From positions 48,285-112,284 of the forward strand of contig JBCCFW010000004.1 of the NCBI GenBank assembly GCA_039029535.1: DNA of 64,000 nt. The letters are read 5' to 3'. The notes under the pieces are model-generated. The model saw only the letters and a list, made by a program, of their open reading frames with translations. It ran no database searches and was not told the DNA's origin. Source of the DNA: JBCCFW01 sp039029535. GTDB taxonomy: Bacteria; Acidobacteriota; JBCCFW01. A program made the position numbers and the translations under genes. Shown here one piece after another: positions 43,252 to 51,965 of this stretch; within the stretch, counting starts at the first letter, position 1; each line of letters begins with the position of its first letter.

Positions 43252-43932
43252 TCAGCTCACCGGTGCTTCCACCTGCGTCAGGAACTCCTCCATGGCGGGC
43301 ACGTGCCAGGAGGGGAGGTCCATGAACTGGAGCCCGTGAGACCAGGTGCCCGAGGCGCTCTCGCTGCGGACGATCTTGCCGAGCGCGATGATGTCTTCGT
43401 TGGAGCCGGGCAGCGCCAGCTTGAGCCGAAGGATCTCGTTCTCGGTGAGCCGCCGCGTCGACTCGAAGCGCACGCCACCCATCGACATGTCGACGATGCG
43501 GACGGGGAAGTCGGTGTCACCGACCGTGCCGGTGGCGTCGAGCTCGATGAGCGAGCGTTCGTGCTGACGGAGGCCGACGCCGAGGTGCTGGCAGATCTTG
43601 GCGGTGAGCTCGGTCGTGCAGGTGGGGCGGCGGACGATGTCGGCGGCCCCGGCCGAGAGCAGCTCGGCGGCGCGCTCGTCGGCGTCGCGGTCGACCACGA
43701 CGAGGACGGCTCCCGTGCCGCCCTGCTCGACGAGCTTCTCCATGAACTCCTCGGCGGTGGAGCCGGGGAGGTCCGAGTCGACGAGGAAGGCGTCCACGCG
43801 GTCGGCCGCGTCGACGTCGAGGGCCTCGCGATACGAGGACGCCACGCCCAGGACGCACTCCCGCCGTCGGAACAGCGAGCCGGACAGCCCTTCGATGGGT
43901 CGGTGGCCTTCCACCACGAGGATCTTCTTCAT
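43252..43932 (-). CDS. receiver-like and PilZ domain protein
   Basis: A 226-residue regulatory protein. Residues 1-115 fold like a response-regulator receiver (MKKILVVEGHRPIEG, VDAFLVDSDLPGS with Asp52 or 54 as candidate phospho-acceptor, ADIVRRP with the position of the usual Lys replaced). Residues of about 125-220 are a PilZ-like domain with DFPVRIVDMSMGGVRFESTR, whose D-S-GG motif binds c-di-GMP, although the upstream RxxxR motif is not clear. It ends 12 bases from pyrD on the other strand. It may link a phosphorelay to c-di-GMP. GGAGACCCG precedes the ATG. Confidence 0.8.
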   Translation of the reverse strand: MKKILVVEGHRPIEGLSGSLFRRRECVLGVASSYREALDVDAADRVDAFLVDSDLPGSTAEEFMEKLVEQGGTGAVLVVVDRDADERAAELLSAGAADIVRRPTCTTELTAKICQHLGVGLRQHERSLIELDATGTVGDTDFPVRIVDMSMGGVRFESTRRLTENEILRLKLALPGSNEDIIALGKIVRSESASGTWSHGLQFMDLPSWHVPAMEEFLTQVEAPVS

Positions 43933-43996
43933 CGGGTCTCCTCAGGAGTCTCCTGAACGGACCATCGGCCCGCTCCCGGGGGGACCTGAGCAGAAC

Positions 43997-44025
43997 TTGC
44001 GCCCGAGCTCGACCGGACCTAGATT
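43997..44025 (+). promoter_or_regulatory. possible promoter of the GntR-ABC operon
   Basis: TTGCGC (43997-44002) is followed after 17 bases by TAGATT (44020-44025). Transcription would start near 44032, at or just before the GTG and ATG codons of the GntR gene, so the transcript may be nearly leaderless. Confidence 0.5.
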
Positions 44026-44037
44026 GTGATCGTGAGC

Positions 44038-44436
44038 ATGCACACCGGTCCTCGCGAGCCGCTTCGGCTGAGTGAGGCCACGGGCGTGCCGTTCTACCGG
44101 CAGATCGTCCAGCAGCTCAGCGACCAGATCCGCAGCGGTGGGCTCCAGCCCGGCGAGCGCTTGCCGTCGGTGCGGGAGCTGGCGGCCGAGCTGGTCGTGT
44201 CGCTCATCACGACACGACGGGCCTACGCGGAGCTGGAAGCGGAGGGGCTGATCGTCCGCCGGCAGGGGCAGGGCACGTTCGTGAGGGAGGCGGTCGAGCA
44301 GGCCAGTCGACGTCAAGCACGTCGAGAGGTCGAGCGTTCGCTCGGCGAGGCCTTGCAGCGCGGACGTCACCTCGGTTTCGACGACGACCAGCTTCGCGAG
44401 CTGGTCGACGAGATCCTGAAAGGAGGGGAAGCGTGA
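44038..44436 (+). CDS. GntR family transcriptional regulator (YtrA-like)
   Basis: A short regulator of about 132 residues: an N-terminal winged helix (VPFYRQIVQQLSDQIRSGGL, then LPSVRELAAELVVS and RAYAELEAEGLIVRRQGQGT) and a short helical tail without an effector domain, as in the YtrA subfamily. Such proteins repress the ABC-exporter operon they precede. Three in-frame starts (GTG 44026, GTG 44032, ATG 44038) lack a ribosome site; the ATG is used here. The stop overlaps the ABC gene (GTGA). Confidence 0.88.
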   Translation: MHTGPREPLRLSEATGVPFYRQIVQQLSDQIRSGGLQPGERLPSVRELAAELVVSLITTRRAYAELEAEGLIVRRQGQGTFVREAVEQASRRQARREVERSLGEALQRGRHLGFDDDQLRELVDEILKGGEA

Positions 44437-45146
44437 GCGACGAGGAGGTCATTCGGCTCGAGAACGTGGAGGTGCGTCGTGGGAGCTTCCGGCTTCGCGT
44501 TCCGAGCTGGTCGGTGCCCAGCGGCTGCGTGGTGGGGGTGATCGGAGCGAGCGGCGCGGGGAAGACGACCCTGCTGCGTCTGCTGCCAGGGCTCGATCCC
44601 GTCCATGGCGGCTCCGTGCGCGTGTTCGGGCTGGATCCGCGAAGGGCTCCCGAGGACGTCCGGTCGGCGCTGGGCTACATGACCGACGACCTGCCCGTCT
44701 TCTCGATGCAGCTCGACGAGCTCTTCCGCTTCGTGTCGGGCTACTACCCGTCCTGGGATGCGACGCTCGTCGACGAGCTCCTCCAGCGGTTCCCGCTCGA
44801 ACTGGACAAGCAGGCGAGTGAGCTCTCGAAGGGCGAGGCGACGAAGCTGCGGTTGATCCTCGCGATGGCGTTCCGTCCACGCGTGCTCGTGCTGGACGAA
44901 CCGGCGACCGGGCTCGATCTCATGAGTCGGCGGAACCTCCTCACGACCGTGCTCGAGGTGGTCAAGGAGCCCGAGCGCACGGTGATCGTGAGCTCTCATG
45001 CCATCGTCGATCTCGAACGCATCGCCGATCACTTGCTGGTCCTGCGCGAAGGGGAGGTCGTGCAACAGGGCGCGACCGATGAGCTGGTCGGCGAAGGACG
45101 GAGTCTCGAGGAGGCCTTCCTCGAGTGGAGCGGCGAACGCACGTGA
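44433..45146 (+). CDS. ABC transporter ATP-binding protein (YtrB-like), copy 1
   Basis: A 237-residue ATPase with Walker A GASGAGKTTLLRLLPGLDP, Q-loop GYMTDDLPVF, signature LSKGEATKLRL in place of LSGGQ, Walker B VLVLDEPATGLDL and H-loop VSSHAI. The variant signature is typical of YtrB/CcmA-related exporters. Its partner membrane gene overlaps by 4 bases. It closely resembles the ATPase at 46700-47410, which points to a tandem duplication of the ATPase and membrane pair. Confidence 0.9.
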   Translation: MSDEEVIRLENVEVRRGSFRLRVPSWSVPSGCVVGVIGASGAGKTTLLRLLPGLDPVHGGSVRVFGLDPRRAPEDVRSALGYMTDDLPVFSMQLDELFRFVSGYYPSWDATLVDELLQRFPLELDKQASELSKGEATKLRLILAMAFRPRVLVLDEPATGLDLMSRRNLLTTVLEVVKEPERTVIVSSHAIVDLERIADHLLVLREGEVVQQGATDELVGEGRSLEEAFLEWSGERT

Positions 45147-46639
45147 GCTGGCAGCACCTGTGGACCTACCTCTTCGGATGCTTGGCGAGCGAGAAGGAGA
45201 GACCTGGCCGCTTGTTCAAGCTCGGCGACGGTTGTGGGATGTTCCTCGGCGTCGTCGTCTTCGGTGGGTTCTTCGCCCTTCTCTCACGCATCGCTGTCGG
45301 GATTGGCGAGATGGGCCCCATCGGCTTGGGTTTCATCGTGCTCGTCTTGGCCGCGACTGGCGCCATTGGCGAGTACGAGATGCCGACCCTGCCGTTGGCG
45401 CCGCGAACGAGAGCGCTCACCGAGGTCACCACTCTCCTGATGCTCCTGGGCGCATGTGCGTTCCCCGCCTGCTTGCTCTGGGAGTTGCTGTCGGCCTCCG
45501 GCTTCGGGGAGGCCGAGCCGAGGGCTCTCCCGGCAGTGGAGCAGTGGGTCTGGCTGTCGCTTGGCATCGACGGACGACTGGCGTGGCTCGTGGCCGTGCT
45601 CTGCCTGTTCTGGCCAGTGATGCTGATGGGGCGCATCGCCGTCCACGAAGGTCACGGCTTCTCCTTCATGGCGACCCTGCCAGTGGCAGTCCTCGTCGTC
45701 GTCCTCGCACGCTTCGTCGGGACGGGAGGTCCGACAGGCCCGATGTTGATCGGACTGACCGTTGCCGTGCTCGTGTTCGTGACGGCGCCGTTCGAGCTCC
45801 TGCCGCGATCGCGCAGAGCGGACCGCAGTGAGTCGGTTCTTGACGTGCCGCCCTCAGCTGGAGAAGACCGGAGCGAGTTGGTTCCCGACGCGTTGCCCTC
45901 TGCGGGAGAGGACCGGAGAGAGTCGATTCCTCGACTGCCTTCCCCCTTCCGAGAAGGGCTGCCGGCCGGTGAGGCGTTGCTGCGCGACTCTCGGGCGAGG
46001 CTCTTGCCCGAGCTCCTGCCGAGGGCCGCACTGGGTGCGTGCGTCATCTTCTCCATCGCGCTGCTTGGTTCGCTGTTCGGTGAGTCCTGGGCCCCGCACG
46101 CTCAGGTTGTCAGCCTGGCTGTCTACTTCGCGATGCGGAGCTGGTACCTGGCAGACTCTCGCTTGTGCCAGGAGGCGACTGGCGCGAGCTCCATCATGAT
46201 GAAAGTCGGACGGGATCGGGAGGCCTGGTCCGTCTTGCCTGTCGCACCCAGGAGGCTCGCTGCGGCCGTGGTGGAAGAGACCAGGGGGCCCCTGTACGTG
46301 CAGGCCGGCCTCGCGTGCCTTGCCGCCTTGCTCGTGTTCCTCCCGCTACCCGGCAGCCTGGCCGTCCGGGGGACTCTCGGTTGGCTCGGAGTGTTCGCCT
46401 GGCTGACCGCATTGCGTCAGTTCTTGGGACCCGTCCTCTGGGGTATGAGCAGCGCGGCGGAAGAGGGGCCTGGCCGAATGCCGGGTTGCTTCGGCGGCAT
46501 CTTCTACGGAGTCGCGATCCTCGCGGCCGTGTACTGGACGCCGTGGTGGGGAGTGATCGCTGTCGTGGTCACCATCGTGACCCATGTCGGAGTGGTGCGG
46601 TGGCTGTCCGAGAACCTTCGACACGAGCTCTGTGGTTGA
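45143..46639 (+). CDS. multi-pass membrane protein, exporter partner, copy 1
   Basis: A 498-residue protein with about ten membrane spans, taken as the permease of the preceding ATPase by position and coupling (GTGA overlap). The middle (about residues 225-290) is a charged cytoplasmic loop with near-repeats PPSAGEDRSE and LPSAGEDRRE. The DNA here contains repeated inverted stretches such as GCCCTCTGCGGGAGAGG. No family motif of known permeases was recognised, and the link to the ATPase is from context. The corresponding protein downstream shares the layout but little sequence. Confidence 0.75.
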   Translation: MSWQHLWTYLFGCLASEKERPGRLFKLGDGCGMFLGVVVFGGFFALLSRIAVGIGEMGPIGLGFIVLVLAATGAIGEYEMPTLPLAPRTRALTEVTTLLMLLGACAFPACLLWELLSASGFGEAEPRALPAVEQWVWLSLGIDGRLAWLVAVLCLFWPVMLMGRIAVHEGHGFSFMATLPVAVLVVVLARFVGTGGPTGPMLIGLTVAVLVFVTAPFELLPRSRRADRSESVLDVPPSAGEDRSELVPDALPSAGEDRRESIPRLPSPFREGLPAGEALLRDSRARLLPELLPRAALGACVIFSIALLGSLFGESWAPHAQVVSLAVYFAMRSWYLADSRLCQEATGASSIMMKVGRDREAWSVLPVAPRRLAAAVVEETRGPLYVQAGLACLAALLVFLPLPGSLAVRGTLGWLGVFAWLTALRQFLGPVLWGMSSAAEEGPGRMPGCFGGIFYGVAILAAVYWTPWWGVIAVVVTIVTHVGVVRWLSENLRHELCG

Positions 46640-46699
46640 TCAAGTCGATGCAGTTTCGAATGGAAGACGACACCTGATGGTCGATGGAGGGAGAGCGTG

Positions 46700-47410
46700 A
46701 TGAGTCGCGACGAGTTGATCGTGTTCGAGGACGTCGAGGTACGGAGGGGCGGCTTTCGCCTCAACGTGCCTCGGTGGTCGGTGCGTGCCGGTGGCGTGAT
46801 CGGAGTCGTGGGCGCGAACGGAGCCGGCAAGACCACGTTGCTGCGTCTCTTGCCTGGTCTCGATCCCGTCGATGGCGGCAGCATTCGCGTGTTCGGGCAC
46901 GACCCCTGGCAAGAGCCGGTCGAGGTTCGGACGCAGCTCGGGTTCATGACGGACGACATGCCCGTCTTCGCCCTACGGCTGGCCGAGCTCTTGCGCTTCG
47001 TTTCCGGCTACTACCCCTCCTGGGATGCCGGGCTCGTCGACGAGTTGATCAGGCGATTCGAGCTCGACCTGAGCAAGCACGCCGCAGTGCTCTCGAAGGG
47101 GGAGGCCACGCGCCTGCGTCTGGTCCTCGCGATGGCCATCCGGCCGCGGGTGTTGGTGCTCGACGAGCCGGCGACCGGTCTCGACCTCATGGGTCGGAGA
47201 ACGTTGCTCGAGACCGTGCTCGAGTTCGTGCAAGACCCGCAGCGCACGGTCATCGTGAGCTCCCACGCCATCGCCGACGTCGAGCGGATCGCCGATCAGC
47301 TCCTCGTGTTGAAGGGTGGGGAGGTCTTGCAAGACGGACCGACGGATGAGCTCGTCGGTGAAGGCCGGAGCCTGGAGGAGGCGTTCCTTCAGTGGAACGA
47401 GGCGAGCTGA
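46700..47410 (+). CDS. ABC transporter ATP-binding protein (YtrB-like), copy 2
   Basis: A 236-residue ATPase similar to copy 1 along its whole length: Walker A GANGAGKTTLLRLLPGLDP, GFMTDDMPVFALRL, variant signature LSKGEATRLRL, and Walker B VLVLDEPATGLDL. The ATG is preferred over the adjacent GTG (46697) because GGAGGGAGA lies six bases upstream. A 60-base gap separates it from the first pair, and its stop overlaps the next membrane gene (TGATG). Confidence 0.9.
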   Translation: MSRDELIVFEDVEVRRGGFRLNVPRWSVRAGGVIGVVGANGAGKTTLLRLLPGLDPVDGGSIRVFGHDPWQEPVEVRTQLGFMTDDMPVFALRLAELLRFVSGYYPSWDAGLVDELIRRFELDLSKHAAVLSKGEATRLRLVLAMAIRPRVLVLDEPATGLDLMGRRTLLETVLEFVQDPQRTVIVSSHAIADVERIADQLLVLKGGEVLQDGPTDELVGEGRSLEEAFLQWNEAS

Positions 47411-48882
47411 TGGTCGTGCGTCAGTTGGTCGCTCACTGGCGAACCTGCGTGGGTCTCTTGCGATGCGAGACGCGACAGGAGGTGCCGGCGACCCTCGCGG
47501 GCTTCGAGGAGATGGCGCCCAGAACCAAGCTTGCTCTCGCGCTGTGCGCCATCGGGTTCTTCGTGACCTGCCTGGGACGTGGCGTGGCCGAGCTCGGGAC
47601 GTTGGGGTGGCTGGGATGTGCATTGCTGGCCCTCGGGCTCGGTCTGACCTGCTCGCTTCTCTCGGTCAGCCTCCGAGCCACGACACATTGGCCGGCCGTC
47701 GTGCCGCCGATGCCCGTTCTTCCACTGCACGTGAAGCATCGCGCTGTGGTCGAGGCGGTCGTCGTCATCATCTTGGGGCTCGTTGGCAGCCTGCCGTTTG
47801 CCCTGCTTTGGGAGGTCATCGCCGCGCGCGTCGACGCCATGCAAGTTGCTCCCGAGGAGAGCTCTCCACTCTTCGAGTTGATGTACTTGCCGACGGGGCT
47901 CGGCTGGCGCTTCGGCTCGTTGTTCGTGACGGCGGCCTTGATGCTGCCCGTGCAGGTCGCAGCCTGCTTCATCGGGAGTGAGTACCGCTTGGCGACCTAC
48001 ACTCGAGCGCTTGCCGTGGCGTTCGTCGTGGTCGGGGTTGCTCGCACGGTCGCGCCTCACTCGGCGTTGCTCACCCTGGTGCTGCCTCTCCTCCTCACGC
48101 CCTTCGTGATGAAGGTCGTCCCGCGTGATCGACCGGCTCGCTCGCAATCGAGCGGCAGCACGTGGCCGCCCTTGCCCGAGCCTCGGCGCGATGGCTTGCC
48201 TTCCGTAGCGGCCTTGAGGCGGGACTCACGCGATCAGATCGTGCGTCATCTTCCAGCGGAGTCTGCGTTGCTCCTGGGGATGGGCGCCGTCTCGCTCTGG
48301 CGTGGGCCGGGAAGTGAGTACGTTCACTTCCTGACGCTTCCGGTCTTGATCTTCTTCCTCGCCTTTCGAGGGATGAAGCCAGCCTTGCGCACTCTCTCCG
48401 TGGGCAGCGGTAGCCGATTCCCAGCCACGGGATGTGCAGCGTGGAGCTGGATGCCGGTCGTGCCGAGGGCCCTCTGCCGTGCGGTGGACGAAGAAGTGTG
48501 GCTTCCCTTCATTCTTCGAGCGGGAGTCGTGCTCGTCGGGGCTCTCCTGGCGGCCCTCGTGGCTCCGGGACGAGAAGGGATGGCTTCCTCTGCCGCACAG
48601 CTAGGTGCTCTCATCCTCATCATGACGATGGCCGACTGCATCGCCACTCAGCAGTGGGTCGGCGAGAGCATCGCTTCCGTGGGGAAGCTCATGGGGACCT
48701 GTGCCCTGGGCGTCGTCGGAGTGGCGTTCTCGCTGATTGCCGGCGCTGGTCTCGCCTGGTTTCCGAAGGTCTCCCTGGTGCTGGTTGCCGTGGCGTTGGT
48801 CGCCATCGTGGGCCTCGCGCGACAGCACTCACGGTCGCTCCTACGAGCGCTGGTGCCGCGAAGCCAGGAACGGGTCGGCTGA
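47410..48882 (+). CDS. multi-pass membrane protein, exporter partner, copy 2
   Basis: A 490-residue protein with about ten membrane spans (for example LALALCAIGFFVTCLG and AVVVIILGLVGSLPFALLWE). A charged loop near residues 238-285 (RDRPARSQSSGS, then LRRDSRDQIVRHLP) matches the position of the loop in copy 1, and the motif LRRDSRDQ there resembles LLRDSRAR in copy 1. It is presumed to pair with the ATPase before it. Substrate unknown. It ends the operon and is convergent with coaE at 4 bases. Confidence 0.75.
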   Translation: MVVRQLVAHWRTCVGLLRCETRQEVPATLAGFEEMAPRTKLALALCAIGFFVTCLGRGVAELGTLGWLGCALLALGLGLTCSLLSVSLRATTHWPAVVPPMPVLPLHVKHRAVVEAVVVIILGLVGSLPFALLWEVIAARVDAMQVAPEESSPLFELMYLPTGLGWRFGSLFVTAALMLPVQVAACFIGSEYRLATYTRALAVAFVVVGVARTVAPHSALLTLVLPLLLTPFVMKVVPRDRPARSQSSGSTWPPLPEPRRDGLPSVAALRRDSRDQIVRHLPAESALLLGMGAVSLWRGPGSEYVHFLTLPVLIFFLAFRGMKPALRTLSVGSGSRFPATGCAAWSWMPVVPRALCRAVDEEVWLPFILRAGVVLVGALLAALVAPGREGMASSAAQLGALILIMTMADCIATQQWVGESIASVGKLMGTCALGVVGVAFSLIAGAGLAWFPKVSLVLVAVALVAIVGLARQHSRSLLRALVPRSQERVG

Positions 48883-48886
48883 GCGC

Positions 48887-49549
48887 TCACTCCTCCCCGA
48901 CCAGCTCCTCCCAGATCTCCAGCACCCTCGCTCGCAAGGCCTCCAGGTCACCGGAGTTGTCCACCACCCAGTCGGCGCGCGCGGCCTTCTCGGCCTGAGG
49001 CATCTGTGCCTCCATCCGAGCCCGCGCCGCCGCGACGGCCTTTTCGCGCGCTTCACCTTCGGCCTGGTCGTCACCCGATCGCGACAAGACTCGGGCGAGC
49101 TGCACGTCCTCGTCGCAGGTCACGACCAGCAGCTTGTCGAAGCGGTCGAGCGAGCTCTCACCCGAGCTGCCCGACAAGGCCGACTCGAGCAGGAGCGCCG
49201 CCTCGGTCACCGCGACGACGACACCTTCACCACGGAAGCGATCGAGCCGGGCCCAGTTCTCCGCGATGACCAACGGATGAAGGAGATGCTCGAGCTGCTT
49301 GCGAGCTTCGTCGTCGGCGAACACCACGCCGCCGAGCGCCTGGCGGTCGACGCAACGTGCGCCGTCGTCATCGCTCCCTTCAGCCGACGGGAACGCGGTG
49401 AGCACCGGCTCGACGCCGGCACCACCCGCCGCGAGCAGCTCGTGGACGATGACGTCGGCGTCGATGAGGGCGGCGCCGAGACGACCGAGCTCAGCGGCCA
49501 CCGTCGACTTGCCACAGCCGATGTTGCCGGTGAGCCCGACCGAGATCAC
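48887..49549 (-). CDS. coaE: dephospho-CoA kinase
   Basis: A 220-residue kinase for the last step of coenzyme A synthesis. GLTGNIGCGKSTVAAELGRL is the P-loop, LIDADVIVHEL carries the catalytic Asp, and HLLHPLVIAE is the conserved CoA-binding block. The C-terminal part (ADWVVDNSGDLEALRARV) is typical. The GTG start overlaps the folD stop (GTGA). Confidence 0.93.
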   Translation of the reverse strand: MISVGLTGNIGCGKSTVAAELGRLGAALIDADVIVHELLAAGGAGVEPVLTAFPSAEGSDDDGARCVDRQALGGVVFADDEARKQLEHLLHPLVIAENWARLDRFRGEGVVVAVTEAALLLESALSGSSGESSLDRFDKLLVVTCDEDVQLARVLSRSGDDQAEGEAREKAVAAARARMEAQMPQAEKAARADWVVDNSGDLEALRARVLEIWEELVGEE

Positions 49550-50493
49550 TTCTCGTCGATCCCGGCTCGACGGAAGGCCGCGTCCACCGTGTTCGCCATG
49601 AGCATGGCGATGGTGAGTGGTCCGACCCCGCCCGGCACGGGCGTGAGCAGGCCGGCCTTCTTGCGGGCCTCGACGTGGTTCACGTCGCCGACCAGCGCGT
49701 GACCCTTCTCCTCGAAGCGCGCCAGCCGCTTGGGGCCGAGCACCTTCTTGGCGATCTCGAGGTCACGCGGGTGCTCGATGCGGTTGATGCCGACATCCAC
49801 CACGACCGCGCCTTGCCTGATGCAGGAGCCGTCGATGAAGCCCGGTCGACCCACCGCCGCCACGAGGACGTCCGCCTGAGAGCAGACCTCGGGGAGGTTC
49901 TTCGTGCGCGAGTGGCAGGTGGTCACCGTCGCGTTGGCCGACAGCAGCAGCGCGCCCATGGGCTTGCCGACGATGTTGCTGCGACCGACCACCACCGCGT
50001 GCGCACCCGAGAGGTTCACGTCCGCGTCGGCCAGCGCTTCCATGACACCAGCCGGCGTGCAGGGCGCGCAGGTGGGCAGGCCGGAGTGGAGACGACCCAC
50101 GCTCTCGGGATGGAAGCCGTCGACGTCCTTGGCAGGTGAGATGGTCTCGAGAACGACCTGCTCGTCGATCTGATCCGGCAAGGGAAGCTGCACGAGGATG
50201 CCGTCGACCTCGTCGTCCGCGTTGAGCCGCTCCACCGTCGCGAGGACCTCGTCGTGGGGCGTGTCGGCCGACAAGCGGATCGACTTCGAGCTCATGCCGA
50301 GCTCGCCCGCCGTGCGCTCCTTGCTGCCGACGTACACCGCCGAGGCGGGATCGTCACCGACCAGGACGACGGTCAGGCCCGGGGCCCGGCCGGCGGCCTC
50401 GGTGAACGCACGCACGCGTCCGGCCACGCGATCTTGAATGCGACCCGCGATCGCCTTGCCGTCCAACTTGGTCGCCACGCTACCTTCACTCAC
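49546..50493 (-). CDS. folD: bifunctional methylenetetrahydrofolate dehydrogenase/cyclohydrolase
   Basis: A 315-residue enzyme of one-carbon metabolism. Tyr and Lys of YVGSKERTAGELGM are the active-site residues, and GILVQLPLPDQID, AKDVDGFHPESVGRL, VVVGRSNIVGKPMGALLL (NADP site) and TPVPGGVGPLTIAMLMANT are family signatures. The GTG start overlaps the stop of the secreted hypothetical upstream, and the stop overlaps coaE. Confidence 0.95.
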   Translation of the reverse strand: MSEGSVATKLDGKAIAGRIQDRVAGRVRAFTEAAGRAPGLTVVLVGDDPASAVYVGSKERTAGELGMSSKSIRLSADTPHDEVLATVERLNADDEVDGILVQLPLPDQIDEQVVLETISPAKDVDGFHPESVGRLHSGLPTCAPCTPAGVMEALADADVNLSGAHAVVVGRSNIVGKPMGALLLSANATVTTCHSRTKNLPEVCSQADVLVAAVGRPGFIDGSCIRQGAVVVDVGINRIEHPRDLEIAKKVLGPKRLARFEEKGHALVGDVNHVEARKKAGLLTPVPGGVGPLTIAMLMANTVDAAFRRAGIDEK

Positions 50494-51185
50494 GGTTGCT
50501 CCTTGGTGCTCCAGGACCGTCCGGACCTGGCCCGTTGTTCCTTGCTGGGTCGTTCTTCGTAGTTGCGCAGGGGCATGACCGGGCTGAAGTGCTGAAGCCC
50601 GACCTGCAGCGGTCCCAGCTCCAAGATGAGGCGCTCCATCCGGTGCGTTCGGCTGTCGAAGACGAGCAGGCGGGTGGCCCGCTCACCGTTCTCGAGCACG
50701 AGCCGCTCGTGATGGAACACCGACAGTCCCGCCAGCGCCTTGCGCTCGGTCTCCTGGCTCCACTGCGTGATGTCCGGTCCACCGTGGCAGATGCGCAACA
50801 TCTCGAAGTACTTGTCTGCATGCCACGGCAGCAGCTCCTTGCCGCCGGGCACCTTGCACGCCGCCAGGTTGGGCGTGAACGACAGTCGCTGACCCGAGCG
50901 ATTGTCGAACGAGACCTCGAACACCGTCAGGCCCTTGGGCCGCTCGTAGAGACAGGTGAAGGGATCGTGTCCGAGCTGCGTCCGTAGCTGGAAGAAGGTG
51001 CTCCGCTCGCCCGGCGTGAGGGGGGCCAGGCGCACGTGGACCCCGTGCGACTGGAGCTCGAAGGCGCCGTCGATGATGGTCAGCGGCGGGCGCGTGTGCT
51101 CCACGTCGGGCTCGATTCCGGCGACAGCCGGGCCCGAGAGGGTGCCGATCACGAAGAGGAGAAGGAGGACGATGACTCTCGACAT
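50490..51185 (-). CDS. secreted hypothetical protein, 231 aa
   Basis: Not assigned to a family. The ATG at 51185 gives a clean signal peptide (MSRVIVLLLLFVIGTLSGPAVA). The mature part is a beta-rich domain (LTVFEVSFDNRSGQRLSFTP, then RLLVFDSRTHRMERLILELG). It has two Cys in CLYERP and ACKVPGG and one in ICHGGPD. The last 30 residues are basic and disordered. It probably shares a transcript with folD and coaE. Its start lies only 19 bases from the start of the divergent gene, so promoters must overlap coding sequence or lie very close. Confidence 0.7.
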   Translation of the reverse strand: MSRVIVLLLLFVIGTLSGPAVAGIEPDVEHTRPPLTIIDGAFELQSHGVHVRLAPLTPGERSTFFQLRTQLGHDPFTCLYERPKGLTVFEVSFDNRSGQRLSFTPNLAACKVPGGKELLPWHADKYFEMLRICHGGPDITQWSQETERKALAGLSVFHHERLVLENGERATRLLVFDSRTHRMERLILELGPLQVGLQHFSPVMPLRNYEERPSKEQRARSGRSWSTKEQP

Positions 51186-51204
51186 GGGACGATATCCTCG
51201 CATC

Positions 51205-51801
51205 ATGACGCCCCAAACGACGAGCGCTTCGCGCGTCCCCGCCCCCTGGCTGGCGCTGGTGCTGGCCTGCGGCCTCGCCCTGCCGGCCCTCGCCGAGACC
51301 GAGGTCATCGACCAGATCGACGCCAGCGCGAGCGTCGAGGCGGTGACGATCGGCAAGAAGAAGGGATTCAAGCACTTGCGCAAGGCGCTCGGCGGCGGGA
51401 TCGCCGAGAGCACCGCCCGCCAGCAGGCCCACGAGGCCCTCGAGCTCCGACGGGCGTTCCGCGAGATGCTCGACGAGGGGGGCGACTACCGCCTGACCCT
51501 CGTCACCGCCTCCGTGGAGACCGATCAGCGGCGGCTCAAGGACTACCAGTCCAAGCGCAGCTACCACGTCTTCAAGGGCGAGTTCGCCTACCAGTGGCGG
51601 ACGGGGGACGAGCTGCTGCACGAGGGGCGCTTCACGGTCGAGGGGCGCACGGAGTACGACGACAAGCCTCACCTCAAGGACATCGAGCTCGGCGCTCGCC
51701 GCCTCATCGAGACCGCCGCCATCGAGGCCTTCGCTCAGGGTTGGGAAGCAGGAGTGTTCGGCAATCGTCCGACGATCGACGGCACGCGCTGGATTCCCTG
51801 A
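51205..51801 (+). CDS. secreted hypothetical protein, 198 aa
   Basis: No family recognised. The N-terminus is a signal peptide (VPAPWLALVLACGLALPALA). The mature protein is soluble, with a helical first half (KKGFKHLRKALGGGIAE) and beta strands (YRLTLVTASVETDQRRLKDY, then FKGEFAYQWRTGDELLHEGR). The strands look like a small periplasmic sheet domain. The gene is 164 bases upstream of smc and 19 bases from a divergent secreted protein gene, which may be functionally linked. Confidence 0.7.
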   Translation: MTPQTTSASRVPAPWLALVLACGLALPALAETEVIDQIDASASVEAVTIGKKKGFKHLRKALGGGIAESTARQQAHEALELRRAFREMLDEGGDYRLTLVTASVETDQRRLKDYQSKRSYHVFKGEFAYQWRTGDELLHEGRFTVEGRTEYDDKPHLKDIELGARRLIETAAIEAFAQGWEAGVFGNRPTIDGTRWIP

Positions 51802-51965
51802 GTAGGACGCATGATTGCGTCACGTTCTGTCCCATGGCGTGTGCATTAGCTGTGGAAATCGGGACCCTCGCGTGAGATGATCCGTTTCCTCAGGGAGGGC
51901 CCTCGGAAGAGCAAGTGCTTCATTGCAAGTGACTTGTGGGGGCGCCCGGAAAGGGACGAATCTCG

